Below the pieces are notes generated by a model. That model worked only from the letters and a program-made list of their open reading frames with translations. It made no database searches and was not told the DNA's origin. From Gerris lacustris (Eukaryota; Arthropoda; Insecta; Hemiptera; Gerridae), in the NCBI GenBank assembly GCA_951217055.1, contig OX578284.1, positions 42,807,467 to 42,871,466 on the forward strand: a stretch of DNA of 64,000 bases, given 5' to 3'. The position numbers were made by a program, and so were the translations under genes. Within the stretch, counting starts at the first letter, position 1. The number at the start of each line of letters is the position of its first letter. Below, piece after piece: positions 35,001 through 46,937 of the stretch.

Positions 35001-37385
35001 ATTAGGGTGTTTCATTTTGTAAGGAAAAAAATAAAATTTAAAAAAAATGCAGACTTTGCTTACGCCCCGAGTCTAAGTGGTGTAAAAGATATATATGCAA
35101 AATTTCATGAAGATTGGATAATATTTAGAGGTTGCACACTTTGATCAGTTTTGTAAAAGTAGGCAAAAAATACGGTTTTTCAATATTAAATTTTTTTATT
35201 GGGAAAACTAGAAATCAAATACTTAAAAAAATATTAAAAGTAGACACTAAGATTAGTAGGTAATATTATAGGTAAATATTATATTATATTAATTAACTTT
35301 GAACGATGCAATATTTTCTTTTGTTCGCTTGGTGAAAACTTTTCTGTGATGCTCGGCTACCTCAACAAGAATTATTTTTGATGTTCGTCCATGGGTGATT
35401 CCTTTAACTTTTTTATCAGATCATTTTCTTTTGCTGTATCATTGACCACCTTAAGAGCATGTACCAAGGAGCTTGCTTCTTAAAGAATCGTAGTAGATCC
35501 CAAACAATTCAACAAATTTTCTTTTTTAGTAGTAACGAAATGGCTTAGGTATTTTCCTTCAAAAACTAGGTTTTAAACGATCCTCTAATCGTTTCATTTC
35601 CTTTTTCTTTGCAAGTTTGGTTTCTAAATTTTAATTAATATTTTATTTATTTGTCTGAGTAATACGTTCGTCCAAAAATTCTATCCTGCATTTGTTTCTG
35701 GTGGATACCAAATAGAGTCTTAGCAGCTGTGAGAGCACTTTATTTAAAGTCTGCATCTGGGTAAGAGCTCAAAAGCTCCATCATATCCAAATAATGTTTT
35801 GGAGCCCATTGACTTACAACTGACTCGTGCCAAAAGCGAACATATATGAGGCTTACAAAATGGTCAACCCGTTTCATTCCTTTAAATTATTGTTGAGGAA
35901 TATTCAATTGTTTTAGGACATTTTGCATGTAGTTATCATTCTCACTCGTTATTCTTCTAGAAAACGTTGAATGGGAATTTCTTCATCCAGCATTGTGATA
36001 TATGACTTCTTATCCAGTGAAGCCCACAGACTTTGGAACTTACGAAAAATCTGGATATCAGGACCAGTAAATGGTATGCTACAACAGCCTTTAGATGTTA
36101 GTTCATGGGAGTGTGACGAAAAGCCAACCACATCAATGTTCGTCCAAATTCCCTATTAATTCTGGTACATGCTCCTTGAATTAGTCCTGAAATAGAAGCT
36201 GTAGTATCAAAATATATACCAATGATATTTTTAAGTAGCTCAACTCGGTTCACTTCCCGAATAACTATTTACTTTCAGAGTAACAGGTAAGCCAAGCGAA
36301 TGCTCAAAATCATTGCCAGTCACTAGAACTGAAACTCTATCTTCCAATGTTTTGACACTCCCATAAGAGAGTCATAAAACTAAAGGAAAGAGTTTAGTAT
36401 CTCAATATAAGACCAAATGAGGAGGACTTTCTAAGAGTCTCTTCAATTTTGTTTGCCATTTACTTTTATTTGTAAACGGTATCTGGAGATACGGAAAACC
36501 TCTTTACAGAATTTTAAGAAATGAAAAAGGTTGACAATTTTTGTCAGCCTCATATATGTTAGCTTTTGGCACGAGTCAGTTGTAGGTCAATGGGCTCCAA
36601 AAAATTATTTGGATATGCTGGAGCTTTTGATCTCTTACCCAGATGCAGACTTTAAATAAAGTGCTCTCACAGCTGCTAAGAAACTATTTGGTATCCATCA
36701 GAAACAAATGCAGGATTGAATTTTTGGACGAACGTATTACTCAGGCAGATAAATAAAATATTAATAAAAATTTAGAAACCAAACTTGCAAAGAAAAAGGA
36801 AATGAAACGATTAGAGGATCGTTTAAAACCTAGTTTTTGAAGGAAAATACCTAAGCCATTTCGTTACTTCTAAAAAAAAATTGTCGTTGAATTGTTTGGG
36901 ATCTACTACGATTCTCTAAGAAGCAAGCTCCTTGGTACATGCTCTTAAGGTGGTCAATGATACAGCAAAAAGGGGAAATGATCTGATAAAAAAGTTAAAG
37001 GAATCACCCATGGACGAACATCAAAAATAATTCTTGTTGAGGTAGCCGAGCATCACAGAAAAGTTTTCACCAAGCGAACAAAAGAAAATATTGCATCGTT
37101 CAAAGTTAATTAATATAATATAATATTTACCTATAATATTACCTACTAATCTTAGTGTCTACTTTTAATATTTTTTTAAGTATTTGATTTCTAGTTTTCC
37201 CAATAAAAAAATTTAATATTGAAAAACCGTATTTTTTGCCTACTTTTACAAAACTGATCAAAGTGTGCAACCTCTAAATATTATCCAATCTTCATGAAAT
37301 TTTGCATATTTATCTTTTACACCACTTAGACTCGGGGCGTAAGCAAAGTCATATGAAAATCCCACCTTTGGAAAAATGAGACACC

Positions 37386-37390
<5 letters not shown>
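35001..37390. mobile_element. 2.4-kb element with about 870-bp inverted arms
   Basis: Ends ATTAGGGTGT(T/C)TCATTTT and its inverse AATGAGACACCCTAAT lie in TA-rich flanks, so a TA target is likely. Arms 35001-35888 and about 36515-37390 are reverse complements with scattered changes, enclosing about 630 bp. The minus strand of the left arm and the plus strand of the right arm both read, with stops, as WAPK(H/N)YLDM(M/L)ELL and SYPDADFK, so part of a coding region is present twice in opposite orientation. The loop on the minus strand keeps a 60-codon frame with RKFQSLWASLDKKSYITMLD. I do not recognise the protein. TA target and AGGGTGT-type ends would fit a Tc1/mariner-like or related DNA transposon, but that is inference. 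Confidence 0.85.
35949..36131 (-). pseudogene. Unidentified transposon protein fragment in the loop
   Basis: An open frame of 60 codons on the minus strand (starts GFSSHSHELTSKGCC, ends DEEIPIQRFLEE). Downstream on the same strand, other frames continue with coding-like FWHESVVSQWAPKHY, interrupted by stops. The family is not recognised. Its position inside long inverted arms suggests a remnant of the element's own gene. Confidence 0.4.

Positions 37391-37472
<82 letters not shown>
37391..37472. repeat. (TA)n microsatellite with TG end
   Basis: TA tract abutting the right end of the 2.4-kb element, followed by TGTGTGTGTGAGAGTG. Confidence 0.95.
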
Positions 37473-37474
<2 letters not shown>

Positions 37475-37479
37475 GTGTG

Positions 37480-38554
37480 TGTGAGAGTGTGTTTGAAAAT
37501 AATTTCCCATGATTTATGTTTATTTTAAATATCCAATTAAATGTTCCTTTCTTTAAAAAAAGTAAAGTAAATAAATATATTATGTAAGTAAAAGTCACAT
37601 AAATAAATATCTTACAATGATGTAATCTGATTTCTATTTTTTTTTTTTTTTTTTCTGAACAAGTAGAAAGGAGAATACATTTTTTACGAGTCAAAGAAAA
37701 AAAAATAGATATAATATGAAAAAAAAGAAGTCAAATTAAATTACAAATTTCCTGCACAAAAAAAAGAAAGTATCAGGAAGTCATTTAGTTCCTTATAAAG
37801 CAAAAGTGATGCGGGCATTTTAAAATTGAATAACTTGTTTTGTTTTAAATAAAATTTGAGAGTGTAAATTCGAAAAACAATAAAATTTAAATCCAGTATC
37901 CTAATTTTGTTTGTATATTTGTAGCTCTGTTTCAGGGGGTTTCTAGAGCTTGGTCCAATACACCCAGCTTTTTTTAATTTATAAAAGCAAAATATATTCA
38001 AATTTATTTCTTTTAAATTACAATATTTTGTCAACTCGTAAAGTTAAAAGAAAAACCAAAAAACAAAAACAAATTAATTTCTTTTTGGTAAGTTTTCGAA
38101 AATTAAAAAGTTCATTCTTGAAGTTTAAATAAACGTACAACATATATAAACAAATAATAATAAAGAAAAAAATATATTAAAAATACAAAACAATAAATTT
38201 CAATATTCATATACGAACAGATGCAAGTTGTGCGAAACTTGTGAAAAAAAAAAACTTGCTCTACCGGAATTCCCGTTTATATATTCTTGGCAGACGTCTA
38301 CGTGAGAATAACTTTCAATATAAAGCGAAAACAAAGTAAGAAATTACAGTAACTTTATATAAAAAAGAAAAAGTTGCGTAAATTCTTCTTACGTTTTTAC
38401 TTTATTTTTATTTTTTTCAGTTTTATCGATTGAAATTAAAGATATTTAACTTTCACATAAGGAAAAAGAATATTCTGACAGAGATTTATTATGTCATTTA
38501 GAATAAAATTTATATTCTTATTCTTCTTTTGGATAATGTCCAGTAAAGAATTTC
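37480..38554. other. AT-rich stretch, nothing recognised
   Basis: Contains T and A homopolymer runs (about 37638, 37700). No feature. Confidence 0.5.
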
Positions 38555-39265
38555 CTTCCGAGTCTACCAAAGGTAACTGAAGCATTGTGAACTTTCTGAA
38601 GAATGAAATCCTTGGCACTTCTTTAGATTGTTACTCCTCATATAAAAAAAACAGCGGGGAGTAACAATCTAAAGAAGGTACACGGAATGTTCTTAATAAA
38701 AACAGAAGTGTGATATTCCTTTGTCCAAAAGTACATTGGACTAAACATCCCTTTGTCTTAATTGTTATTTAGTCAGTCATTTATATTCTAAAAAAATCAT
38801 GGGGGAGTAACAATCTAAATAAGTACCAAATCCTTTTTAAACATCAGGGAAAAATTTCGGTCCCACGTCTGTCCTTCGATCAACTTCAACTTTTTTTTAC
38901 GAACCATCAACCAACATATCTAAGAAATTGGTAGTTGGCCCTAATTATCCTATTCCTTTTCAGATATCATTTTCAACCAACTCCACCATTTTCTCCCACA
39001 TGCACACAAACTTTTTTCATTAACACCTATATCTTTAAAAGTACTCATCTGATCTTTATGAAATTTGGATGATTTGTCCAAAGTCGACTACAGATGGATC
39101 CATATTAATTTTAACCGTTTGCGCGCATTAAATATTGCTATATTAATACTATATTAATTTATTTAATTACAGAAAAAAAATAAAGTTGACAATAATAAGT
39201 AGTAAAAGCAAGACATCATTAAAGGAAACGAGAAAACCATGTGCCACACTAATTAGCAGACATTT
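38555..39265 (-). mobile_element. Family A dispersed repeat, copy 4, split by a family D MITE
   Basis: Reverse-strand copy. The head GTGTGGCACATGG is near 39255; the body includes CTTTTAAAGATATAGGTGTT and GTTTGTGTGCATGTGGGAG; the tail CTTCAGTTACCTTTGGTAGA lies near 38560. It is interrupted at 38606-38835 by the MITE. Closing the gap at the 8-bp duplication restores the family A order. Confidence 0.85.
38606..38835. mobile_element. Family D MITE, complete, 214 bp, 8-bp TSD
   Basis: Element 38614-38827 has 24-bp terminal inverted repeats, GG(C/T)ACTT(C/A)TTTAGATTG followed by TTACTCC. The target duplication is AAATCCTT at 38606-38613 and 38828-38835. An internal AGATTGTTACTCC/GGAGTAACAATCT hairpin lies at the left end. 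GG...CC ends with 8-bp duplications are compatible with Merlin-type or hAT mobilisation; no transposase is present. Confidence 0.93.
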
Positions 39266-39269
39266 CTTC

Positions 39270-39933
39270 GGATAACTTTAAAGATTTAATATAAAAACTT
39301 ATTTCAAAACTTTTGAACGTAATTAATTCAAACATTTGATTTTTTTTTTTTTTTTTTACAAAGGAAAATGTAATGAAAAAATATATTTTAATTTTTATGT
39401 CTTCAGTGGAATGAAAGAAAAAAAAATCTGTGCTAGAAAACTAACACATACGTTTTCATTTAGATATTTCTTTAGATCTAATTGTTCCAATTTTCTCTTC
39501 TTCCAAATTTAGAACTAAAAATAATTTTTCGATGTTACCTCGGGGGAAATCTCGCAACTGAAAATATATACCAATAAAACCAATGAACTGTCAAATACAC
39601 AAAATATAGTATTGATACTCTTAAATGTTTGGTCGTGAAGGGGTGGAAAAGGAGCTACAGCTTATTTAATTTATTTGGCTACATTTCTTCCCTTGAGGGA
39701 CATTGACGGGCCTGATATATGTTTATGTTGTAGTTTCCTTTGGTTGGTAACAATTGCTTCTTTTTTAAAGATAAAATATATAAATTTGTCTAACGAAGTT
39801 ATTAAACATTCCACTATAAACATGGAACTAATAAAACTTAATTGATAAGAGATTAAAATCGCACAACAGATTAAAATAACATTTAAACATATTTTTTTAC
39901 AACTTGCATACTACATTTTGCTGTATATGATAT
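39270..39933. other. No recognised feature
   Basis: A T tract near 39343-39358; otherwise AT-rich and featureless. Confidence 0.5.
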
Positions 39934-40093
39934 TGTAGCGGTTTATTTTTATACCGCTGCATTAGAGCCTTTGTTATTGGTTGATGGACGCATCTCCCAA
40001 TACCTTTGGCTCTGTGAATGTTGACCTCTAGATCTGGGGACGCTTAGATCTAGTGGTAGGAGAAAGTTTATGCCTGTTGTTTATATGGTGATA

Positions 40094-41982
40094 GTGATAA
40101 GCAGAGACCTTCAAATGCCTTTTTGCCATGGCGCCATACTAAAATGCCACATTTTGCCTATTTTTCGGTAAAAAGCCACATTTTGCCGATTTTCGGTAAA
40201 ATGCCACACTTTGTGCCACATTTTGCCTTATTTGCGCTAAGTTCTGAGAAAAAAAAATAGAAATATTCTAATATTCTAAGGGGTTCTGCTACAACCCATA
40301 AAACCAGGTAAGATACGCCTTGCAGGGCAGGATTCCAAGGTGCTGAGGATTCCCCAAGTGACGTGGATTCCTATCTTAGGGTAGTGACACACTTCGTCTC
40401 GGGTAGAAGTTCTAAGGTTAAAAAAATCAAGTTTAAAGCCGTGTGTAGCAAATAATCTGGGGAAAGACGCAGGTAGTGTTGTCGTGTTCAATACCAATTA
40501 CCCTTAAAAGGTATAAGTAGCATACTTAGAGGATAACCATTGGCACATTCGTAGTAATATTGAATGGTTTAGGGATTAACTCCTCCTTTAGAAACATAGT
40601 GTTATATTTTGGGTTTTTTGTTAACGGTGCCTCTTCCAGTCTCAGGTGTACCTGAGTCAGATACTTGACCAATATCATTCCACCTCTCTGGTTGTTGACA
40701 GTTATTGTATTCTTATAGTCTTCGAACTTTCCCAGTGATTTTAAACTTTGTTTGTGTATAACATTTTTTGACCATGCCAAAGAATAGAAGTAACCGAACT
40801 GCCCTGCTCTGACAGCGCTGCATACATACTGAAAGCGGGGGTGTGTTTAAAAGTGTGTTCCCTAAAATGGTCCATGTAACCTGCTTGGCCCATGCTGTTT
40901 TTCACCAGCTGTAAATGACTTAATTTCCGCGGGTAAACAAATTTTTATTAAAGCTCTAAGCCGAGTGCCAATCTTCAAGGAAATGCTACCAGGGACCCCT
41001 CTTCCTTCAGAGCCTAATCCTAACAAGATGGGAAACTTAAATAAGAGCGGCGCTTTATTACGCAGAACATGGAGAAAAGGTGAAAGTTCTATTATAAGAA
41101 TTCGACGAAGAGGATAACATGGCAATTAAAATAGCCAAGCAGGCACTGGGAAACGTTTAAACTTTGACGCAGCTAAATTTTATACGAGCTCATTTTTTTA
41201 AGTTGCCACAGATGAAAGAAGAAGAGGTGCAAGGCACTTCGTTGACTTCAGCTGCTAAAGTTGTCTTGGAGCTCCAAAAAGCTGTGATGGAGTTGCCGGG
41301 CCAAAAAGTAGAGCAAGCCCGAAAAATATCGGAAGCTGCTTTAAATGTAAATCCAGATTGGAATGAAATAGTTAATGTTATCCTGGGCGCTTAAGGGTTA
41401 AAATAATGCAAGGCGAAGACGCATTATCAAGTTTTAAAGACTGTCTTATATTGAAGTATGTATATGCCAATTGTTTCTACCAACGTGGAAAGGTCATTTT
41501 TGAAATTAAAAAATATAATAGCAAACAATCGCTAACAATAGGTTGTAGTTCCGGCACCTCAATTTCTAGAAATCAAGCACTGCATATAAGTATGTATATG
41601 CACAAATTCTAATAAATTTAATTAAGTAGTAAATGTGCTTTTTCAAATCCCCCCCCCCCCCCCCCCGCCCCGGTTGGCCTAAATAATTGATAGAGAATAT
41701 AAAAGAATATTTCGGGCATGCAGAGAGAATGTATTTAGGCTTTTTAGAGCATATGATTCCTAACCCTAGTAATAATGTAGTTAATAGGACTCAAGTTGCA
41801 CGATTTAATATCCCTTTTACAATGGAAAGGGGAGGGGTGGGGGGTTGGAAAGTTGAAAAATAAATGCCACATTAGCTAAAATAAATGCCACATTTGGCCA
41901 AAATAAGTGCCATATTGCCACATTTTTTAGTGCCACATTTCATAAAAATAAATGCTACATTCTGAAGGTCTCTGGTGATAAG
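40094..41982 (+). mobile_element. hAT transposon, 1873 bp, 8-bp TSD
   Basis: Element 40102-41974 starts CAGAGACCTTCAAATG and ends TACATTCTGAAGGTCTCTG. It is flanked by GTGATAAG at 40094-40101 and 41975-41982. Both subterminal regions are packed with GCCACATTTTGCC-like repeats, in opposite orientation at the two ends, as expected of transposase-binding sites. The interior carries a decayed hAT transposase. A run of 18 C occurs at 41649-41666. Confidence 0.95.
40560..41533 (+). pseudogene. hAT-family transposase remnant
   Basis: Plus-strand translations in shifting frames give, in order: KMVHVTCLAHA near 40866 (the CLAHA block of hAT transposases), LTRWET with AALYYAEHGEKV near 41020-41090 (family LTRWGTW...AA.YYAEH), IAKQALGNV near 41130, a 76-codon open frame at 41164-41394, and MPIVSTNVERSFLKLKNIIA near 41465-41527. 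The last is the C-terminal dimerisation (hATC) signature, where families read PI(T/V)S..VERSFS..K.I...NR. Several stops and frameshifts separate these pieces, and the N-terminal BED zinc finger was not recognised. It is a dead copy of an enzyme that cut and pasted its own element. Upstream sequence to about 40560 may hold more diverged coding sequence. Confidence 0.85.
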
Positions 41983-42564
41983 GTATGTTTCTTTAGCGTG
42001 GTTCAAGGTTGGTGTGGTTGGCACGTGCCGGATCAGTCGGTGTGAGACGAGTGTTGTGGTAGGTTGCGGGATGTGCCTCGATATAGTTCGATCGAGCCGT
42101 CTGCCGTGATCATGAGACATTTAGTTTTTTTTCGGAGTATAGTTATGTTTTAGATTTTTTTTTTGCTTTAGCATGATCGTCAACCATTTAGTTTTTTTTG
42201 TTTTTGCTGGAGCATACTTAAATTTATTTATTTTGCGTGGTCGCAACCTTCCTTGCTTTTCTTTTATAAAAGTAGTTTTTCTTTTAAATAAAAAGTTTTG
42301 TTTCTCACGACGAGGACTTTGGGTTTCGTTATTTCTCCCCAGATTATAAAATAACGTGGCGCTCAAAAATTAATTGTAGCTCCTAGAAACAATAACCCTC
42401 TCCCATCTCCACTGAGCTAGAGCAAAAATAAAAATCAATTGTACGCCGAAGATGGTGAGGCGACAATATGTATTTATCATTATATAGTTCGTTTTAGGTC
42501 AGACGTTGAATAAATTCCATAATATGAAAGTAAAAGCTAACTATTTAATGCATTAATCGGCTTC

Positions 42565-42915
42565 TTGTAACTACTGAATTTACTTAGCATCTTGTAGCTA
42601 CTGAATTAACAGGGCTTCTTGTAGCCACTGAATTAACAGGGCTTCTTGTAGCTACTGAATTAACAGGGCTTCTTGTAGCCACTAAATTAACAGGGCTTCT
42701 TGTAGCCACTAAATTAACAGGGCTTCTTGTAGCCACTGAATTAACAGGGCTTCTTGTAGCTACTGAATTAACAGGGCTTCTTGTAGCCACTGAATTAACA
42801 GGTCTTCTTGTATCCACTGAATTAATAGGTCTTCTTTTAACTACTGAATTAACAGGTCTTCTTGTAATTACTGAATTCACTTAATCTTGTAGTTACTCAA
42901 TTTACTTGGCTTCTT
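42565..42915. repeat. 27-bp minisatellite, about 13 copies
   Basis: TTCTTGTAGCCACTGAATTA followed by ACAGGGC, nearly exact in the centre and diverged at both ends. On the minus strand it stays open as a nonapeptide repeat (VNSVATRSP), because 27 is a multiple of three. Confidence 0.95.
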
Positions 42916-43394
42916 GTTGCCACTGATTTCCCTCTTATTAAGTGAAATAGAATTTATACAATGCAAATATTTTATAATTAGAAATATCGAATAATATGTT
43001 AGAACAATAAAAGTATGTTACAGTTCTACTCTACTAAATCTTATCTTATAAGGTTTTATACCGTTTAATTATTTGTTTTGAAACCAAAACCATTTTACTT
43101 TTATAGTTGCATTAAGTATTTCATTTTAAACATTTCACGCATAGAATATTTGCTTTACAAAAGTATCTTAACATAATATAGTTGTAGTTTAATTATATAT
43201 ACGAACATTTCCTACTTTTACATTCGATACATTGTTTCGCTTGGCTAATCAAACTAAATAATTAACTATCTAACTATAATTTATAGTATAAAATTAAAAT
43301 AATATATATATTTTTCTGGAAAAAAATCGGGTACGTACCTCGGAACTTTTCCTCACTTTGGAGACCACTAAAGTGCCCCTCCTAGCAGCAGGAG
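42916..43394. other. AT-rich flank of the 5S-like fragment
   Basis: Nothing recognised until a more GC-rich stretch from about 43326 that leads into the 5S-like block. Confidence 0.45.
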
Positions 43395-43442
43395 GAAGCA
43401 GCATTGGGCGTGGTCAGTACTTCGATGGGTGACCGTTTTGAA
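43395..43442 (+). ncRNA. 5S-rRNA-like fragment with internal control region
   Basis: AAGCAGCATTGGGCGTGGTC followed by AGTACTTCGATGGGTGACCG aligns with the 3' half of arthropod 5S rRNA (AAGCAGCGTCGGGCGCGGTT, AGTACTTAGATGGGGGACCG). It covers the regions equivalent to box A, the intermediate element and box C. The 5' half of 5S and the final stem are not recognisable, so it is not a functional rRNA gene. It could be a 5S pseudogene or the head of a 5S-derived (SINE3-like) element. Confidence 0.7.
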
Positions 43443-44275
43443 CTAACTAATTTTTTTATTATTTTAAAAATAAAATTTTATATACATAATTTTTATTTAT
43501 TTTATTTTATTTATTTAATTATTTGAATTTTCGGCGGTATTTTGACGGATGTAAACAAACTATGACGTTTATCAGAAGTATCGCACTAATTAATAATTAT
43601 GTTCGCTTATAACTTTTAAACTAATTAATGGAATTTCATCGGAGTTTATTATACTTGGTCCTGGTCCTATTTTTTTTACCAGTTCCAACGATATGCTTTA
43701 TGTTACAAAAAAGTATTTATACTTTCGGTATTATTAACTGCCAACGTTTCAAAATTCAAAAATCAATAACTTCAAAAGGCAGCCAATATCAAATTGAAAT
43801 TTGGTGGATTTGTTTGTTATACAGAGAAGTATATTAGTGCCAAATTTCAACTCGATCGGACCACTCTTCAATGTTTTAAGATTTTTATCGACCCAGCAAA
43901 CTGGGATCAAGATGGCGTAAAATAAACGCGGCGTGTGCCTGGTTTTTCTTCTATTGGTTGCTGTAATCTACAGATATTACTAAACAGAGGCAAAGAAAAT
44001 TTCGGTACAGCTCTAATATGTACAATAGTAAACCTGTTGAGTAATTTATTTTAAAACATAATGTGATTCATATATAAAATGTAACAGTGAAGAAGGTAAC
44101 AATCAGGTAAGCAATAGAATAAGAAATGTCCCTAAATAATATAAATAAATATTTGTCAATGAGCCCCGTGAAAAATTCATGAGTCTTGTGTTGTACGTCT
44201 GCCATTTTTTCACCACTAAATTCACTAAAATAACAGATGGAACCTCTAGCGTCACCAAGTGTAAGACTAGCAGCG
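43443..44275 (+). other. Possible body of a 5S-headed element; no gene
   Basis: After an AT-rich spacer, 43540-43940 is less AT-rich and contains GTGCCAAATTTCAACTCGAT and AGATGGCGTAAAATAAACGC, phrases typical of dispersed repeats in this window (compare GATGGCGGCC in family F). The 69-codon open frame at 43628 is not convincing. Confidence 0.35.
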
Positions 44276-44501
44276 GAGCAAATGGTAAATATGTCGTATC
44301 TGACCCACTTTCTCTAAATAACTACGACGATAAAGGGATATTTAGTCTAATGTACATTGGGACAAAGGAATATCACACTTTTGTATATAAAAGTGTGATA
44401 TTCCTTTGTCCCAATGTACTTGTACATTAGACTAAATATCCCTTTATCGTAGTAGTTATTTAGACAAAGTGGGTCAGATATGACATATTTACCGAGCAAA
44501 G
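44276..44501. mobile_element. Family D palindromic MITE, 210 bp, 8-bp TSD
   Basis: Element 44284-44493 is one palindrome of about 105-bp arms, GGTAAATATGTC...GACATATTTACC, with the centre near GTATAT. Flanks GAGCAAAT (44276-44283) and GAGCAAAG (44494-44501) match in 7 of 8 bases. It shares TGTGATATTCCTTTGTCC and ATTAGACTAAATATCCCTTT-like blocks with the other family D copies. Confidence 0.9.
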
Positions 44502-45151
44502 TTTGAGTAATAAGACTGACGCGGGTCTACATGCATAAACTTGTCGGCAGACTTGCATGTACACAAACCTCCTGCTTGTTCTTAAATAAAGATTTATGAT
44601 ATTACATTTTTTTCCAAATGTACTCCGTACCCAAAAAGTACAATTTTATAAAATCATACATGAAGAAACTGGACTAAATTTTGACTTTTCTTAATTTCAT
44701 TGTTATATATATACCCCTCAACTCGGGGGAAAGTCAGCGTTTTGACAATCTTGGTGTATATATATATTTTTATTTATACAATAGAAAAACATGCGATAAA
44801 AAGGACAATACAATATACTTTATAGTATAGATTATAAAATCTCGAATAATTGTTAATTAAAATATAAAAAGTCAGTTTATAAAGTTTTCTTAAAAATTCC
44901 ATCAATGAAAGAAAAAGTGAAAATGCAGCTTGCGGCCATAATTGCATATTATCATAAGTTCGACATAACAAAACTTTTTAATTAATATATGGTTTATTTA
45001 ATCATGATACAATAATAAATTATAAAAAACAATACTTTGTCTGCGCATTATCGGACTTCTCACAGTTATATGCATAGTTTGTTAAAAAAAATACTTTTTT
45101 CTGTTTTTACATTTTTCTGTAATCGATTCTATTCATTTTTACACATATTAA
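44502..45151. other. AT-rich stretch, nothing recognised
   Basis: No feature recognised. Confidence 0.5.
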
Positions 45152-45320
<169 letters not shown>

Positions 45321-45637
45321 AATATATATATATCAAGAATGTATAGATCGTTAAAAATTACTTTGGTATTTAATTATTACATGTGAATTATTTAAAAAAA
45401 ATATTAGGTTCTGAAAGTGCAGTGAAAAAGAAATTGTATAATGTAAAGTATTGAAGGATTTTTTTATAAATTGGTTATACTTAATAATATATTATGTTCT
45501 TCTTAATTAAGATTATTATTATAGTATTATTAAAACATAAAAACAAATGTTTACTTAAAAATGAAGTTCTTTGATGCTTCAAAGGACGCCGACCATAATT
45601 TATAATGGACAATGAACTATTAGGAAAGTTCACAAAT

Positions 45638-45843
<206 letters not shown>

Positions 45844-45874
45844 TAATAAAGTGTTTTGTATAGTGTGTGTGTAT

Positions 45875-46262
45875 GGCATGAAATTTTGATGTATTTATCA
45901 CGTTTTATGGTAAGACCTAAGAAGTGGTTTCTAAAGAATGCCAATTTTTCAGTCTTTTCCAGTAATACTGAGCCGATTTCAAAGAAATTAGGTATATGGT
46001 CTGAAAACCAAAAACTTTCCCATGTAAATTGGAAAACTAAAAAAAAAAAAATTCTCGAAAACAGTCAACTTGATCAAAAACAACCTCAACTTGATTTTTT
46101 CAACTTTGATTTAAAAATACAAATATATAGTCCAAATACGAATCTAAGCATATAAGTCGTTTTCCCGGGAAAAATCTAGCACCTGAGAAAAATGGCTTTT
46201 AACGCAAAAGGTGCATGAGAGGTCGTTTTCGATTCCCCGGAAAAAGTTTGCACTTGCATTTT
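45875..46262 (+). mobile_element. Family E dispersed repeat, copy 5 (5'-truncated, diverged)
   Basis: Shares AAGTCGTTTTCCCGGGAAAA and the B-box-like TTTTCGATTCCCC at about 46227-46238 with other copies; the head is missing. The 99-codon frame is not kept in other copies. Confidence 0.6.
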
Positions 46263-46937
46263 TTTTATTTTAAACATCACCATAATTTTTTTTATGTATG
46301 TTCTAGCAGTCCAACTTTATAGGCGCAAAACTAGCTTAACGAAATAAATTGAAATTTATACTAGGGAGTCTAAGTTTCATCGAAATATATTCTTTGTGGC
46401 ATCAAGACATTCTTGCTCTTATGAAAATTTTAAGCTTTTCTACGGTAGCATATAAAACTATCAAATTAAAAAATTCATTAAAAATTACACTCTACGTAGC
46501 GAAGCACAGGAGTCTAGCTGGTAAATGTATACTGCAATGTCTAGCTGGTAACATAATAATTAATCATAAATTCGAAAGTATAATTATTTAAACAAAATAT
46601 AATTAATTTAAATTAGAATTGAAATAAAATACTATTTATAATTAAAGTTTATATTTTATAATTATAATTTATGATATGCATAAATTTAATTAATATTTTC
46701 TAGTGAAAACAAGTTCACGGAGCATAACTACGCTCTGGGAGACTCTAACGGCACTGGTTTTAATTAGATATAAATTCACGCCAAAAGGTCGTTGATCATT
46801 ACTTATGAGGCTTTCTTTACGATTTTAAATACTTTAGAAATTTAGAAATAATGATAAAGTGGTAAAAATCGGTCAGAGACATCTCAGAAAAACTTTCTTA
46901 TATAGATGTTCAGTTCATACTGTACTTAAATTTCTAT
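46263..46937. other. AT-rich stretch, nothing recognised
   Basis: No gene. A GC-richer patch near 46720-46750 (ACGGAGCATAACTACGCTC) is unexplained. Confidence 0.45.

Larger units (their letters stand above)
39934..42360 (+). mobile_element. Candidate LTR with primer-binding site, split by a hAT
   Basis: If the hAT at 40102-41974 is removed, about 550 bp remain. They start TGTAGCGG (39934), contain TTTTATAAAAGTAG (about 42264) as a TATA-like box and AATAAAAAG near 42290 as a polyadenylation-like signal, and end at ATAAAATAACG. Directly after comes TGGCGCTC, reminiscent of retrovirus-like primer-binding sites (TGGCGC...). The expected CA end is not clear and no second LTR, gag or pol was seen, so this is tentative. 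Confidence 0.3.

Noticed and set aside
41650..41670. C-run as a regulatory or structural element
   Set aside because: Homopolymer inside a dead hAT; likely slippage.
42584..42880. 98-codon minus-strand frame reading VNSVATRSP repeats
   Set aside because: By-product of a 27-bp minisatellite; no start context, signal peptide or unique flanking coding sequence.
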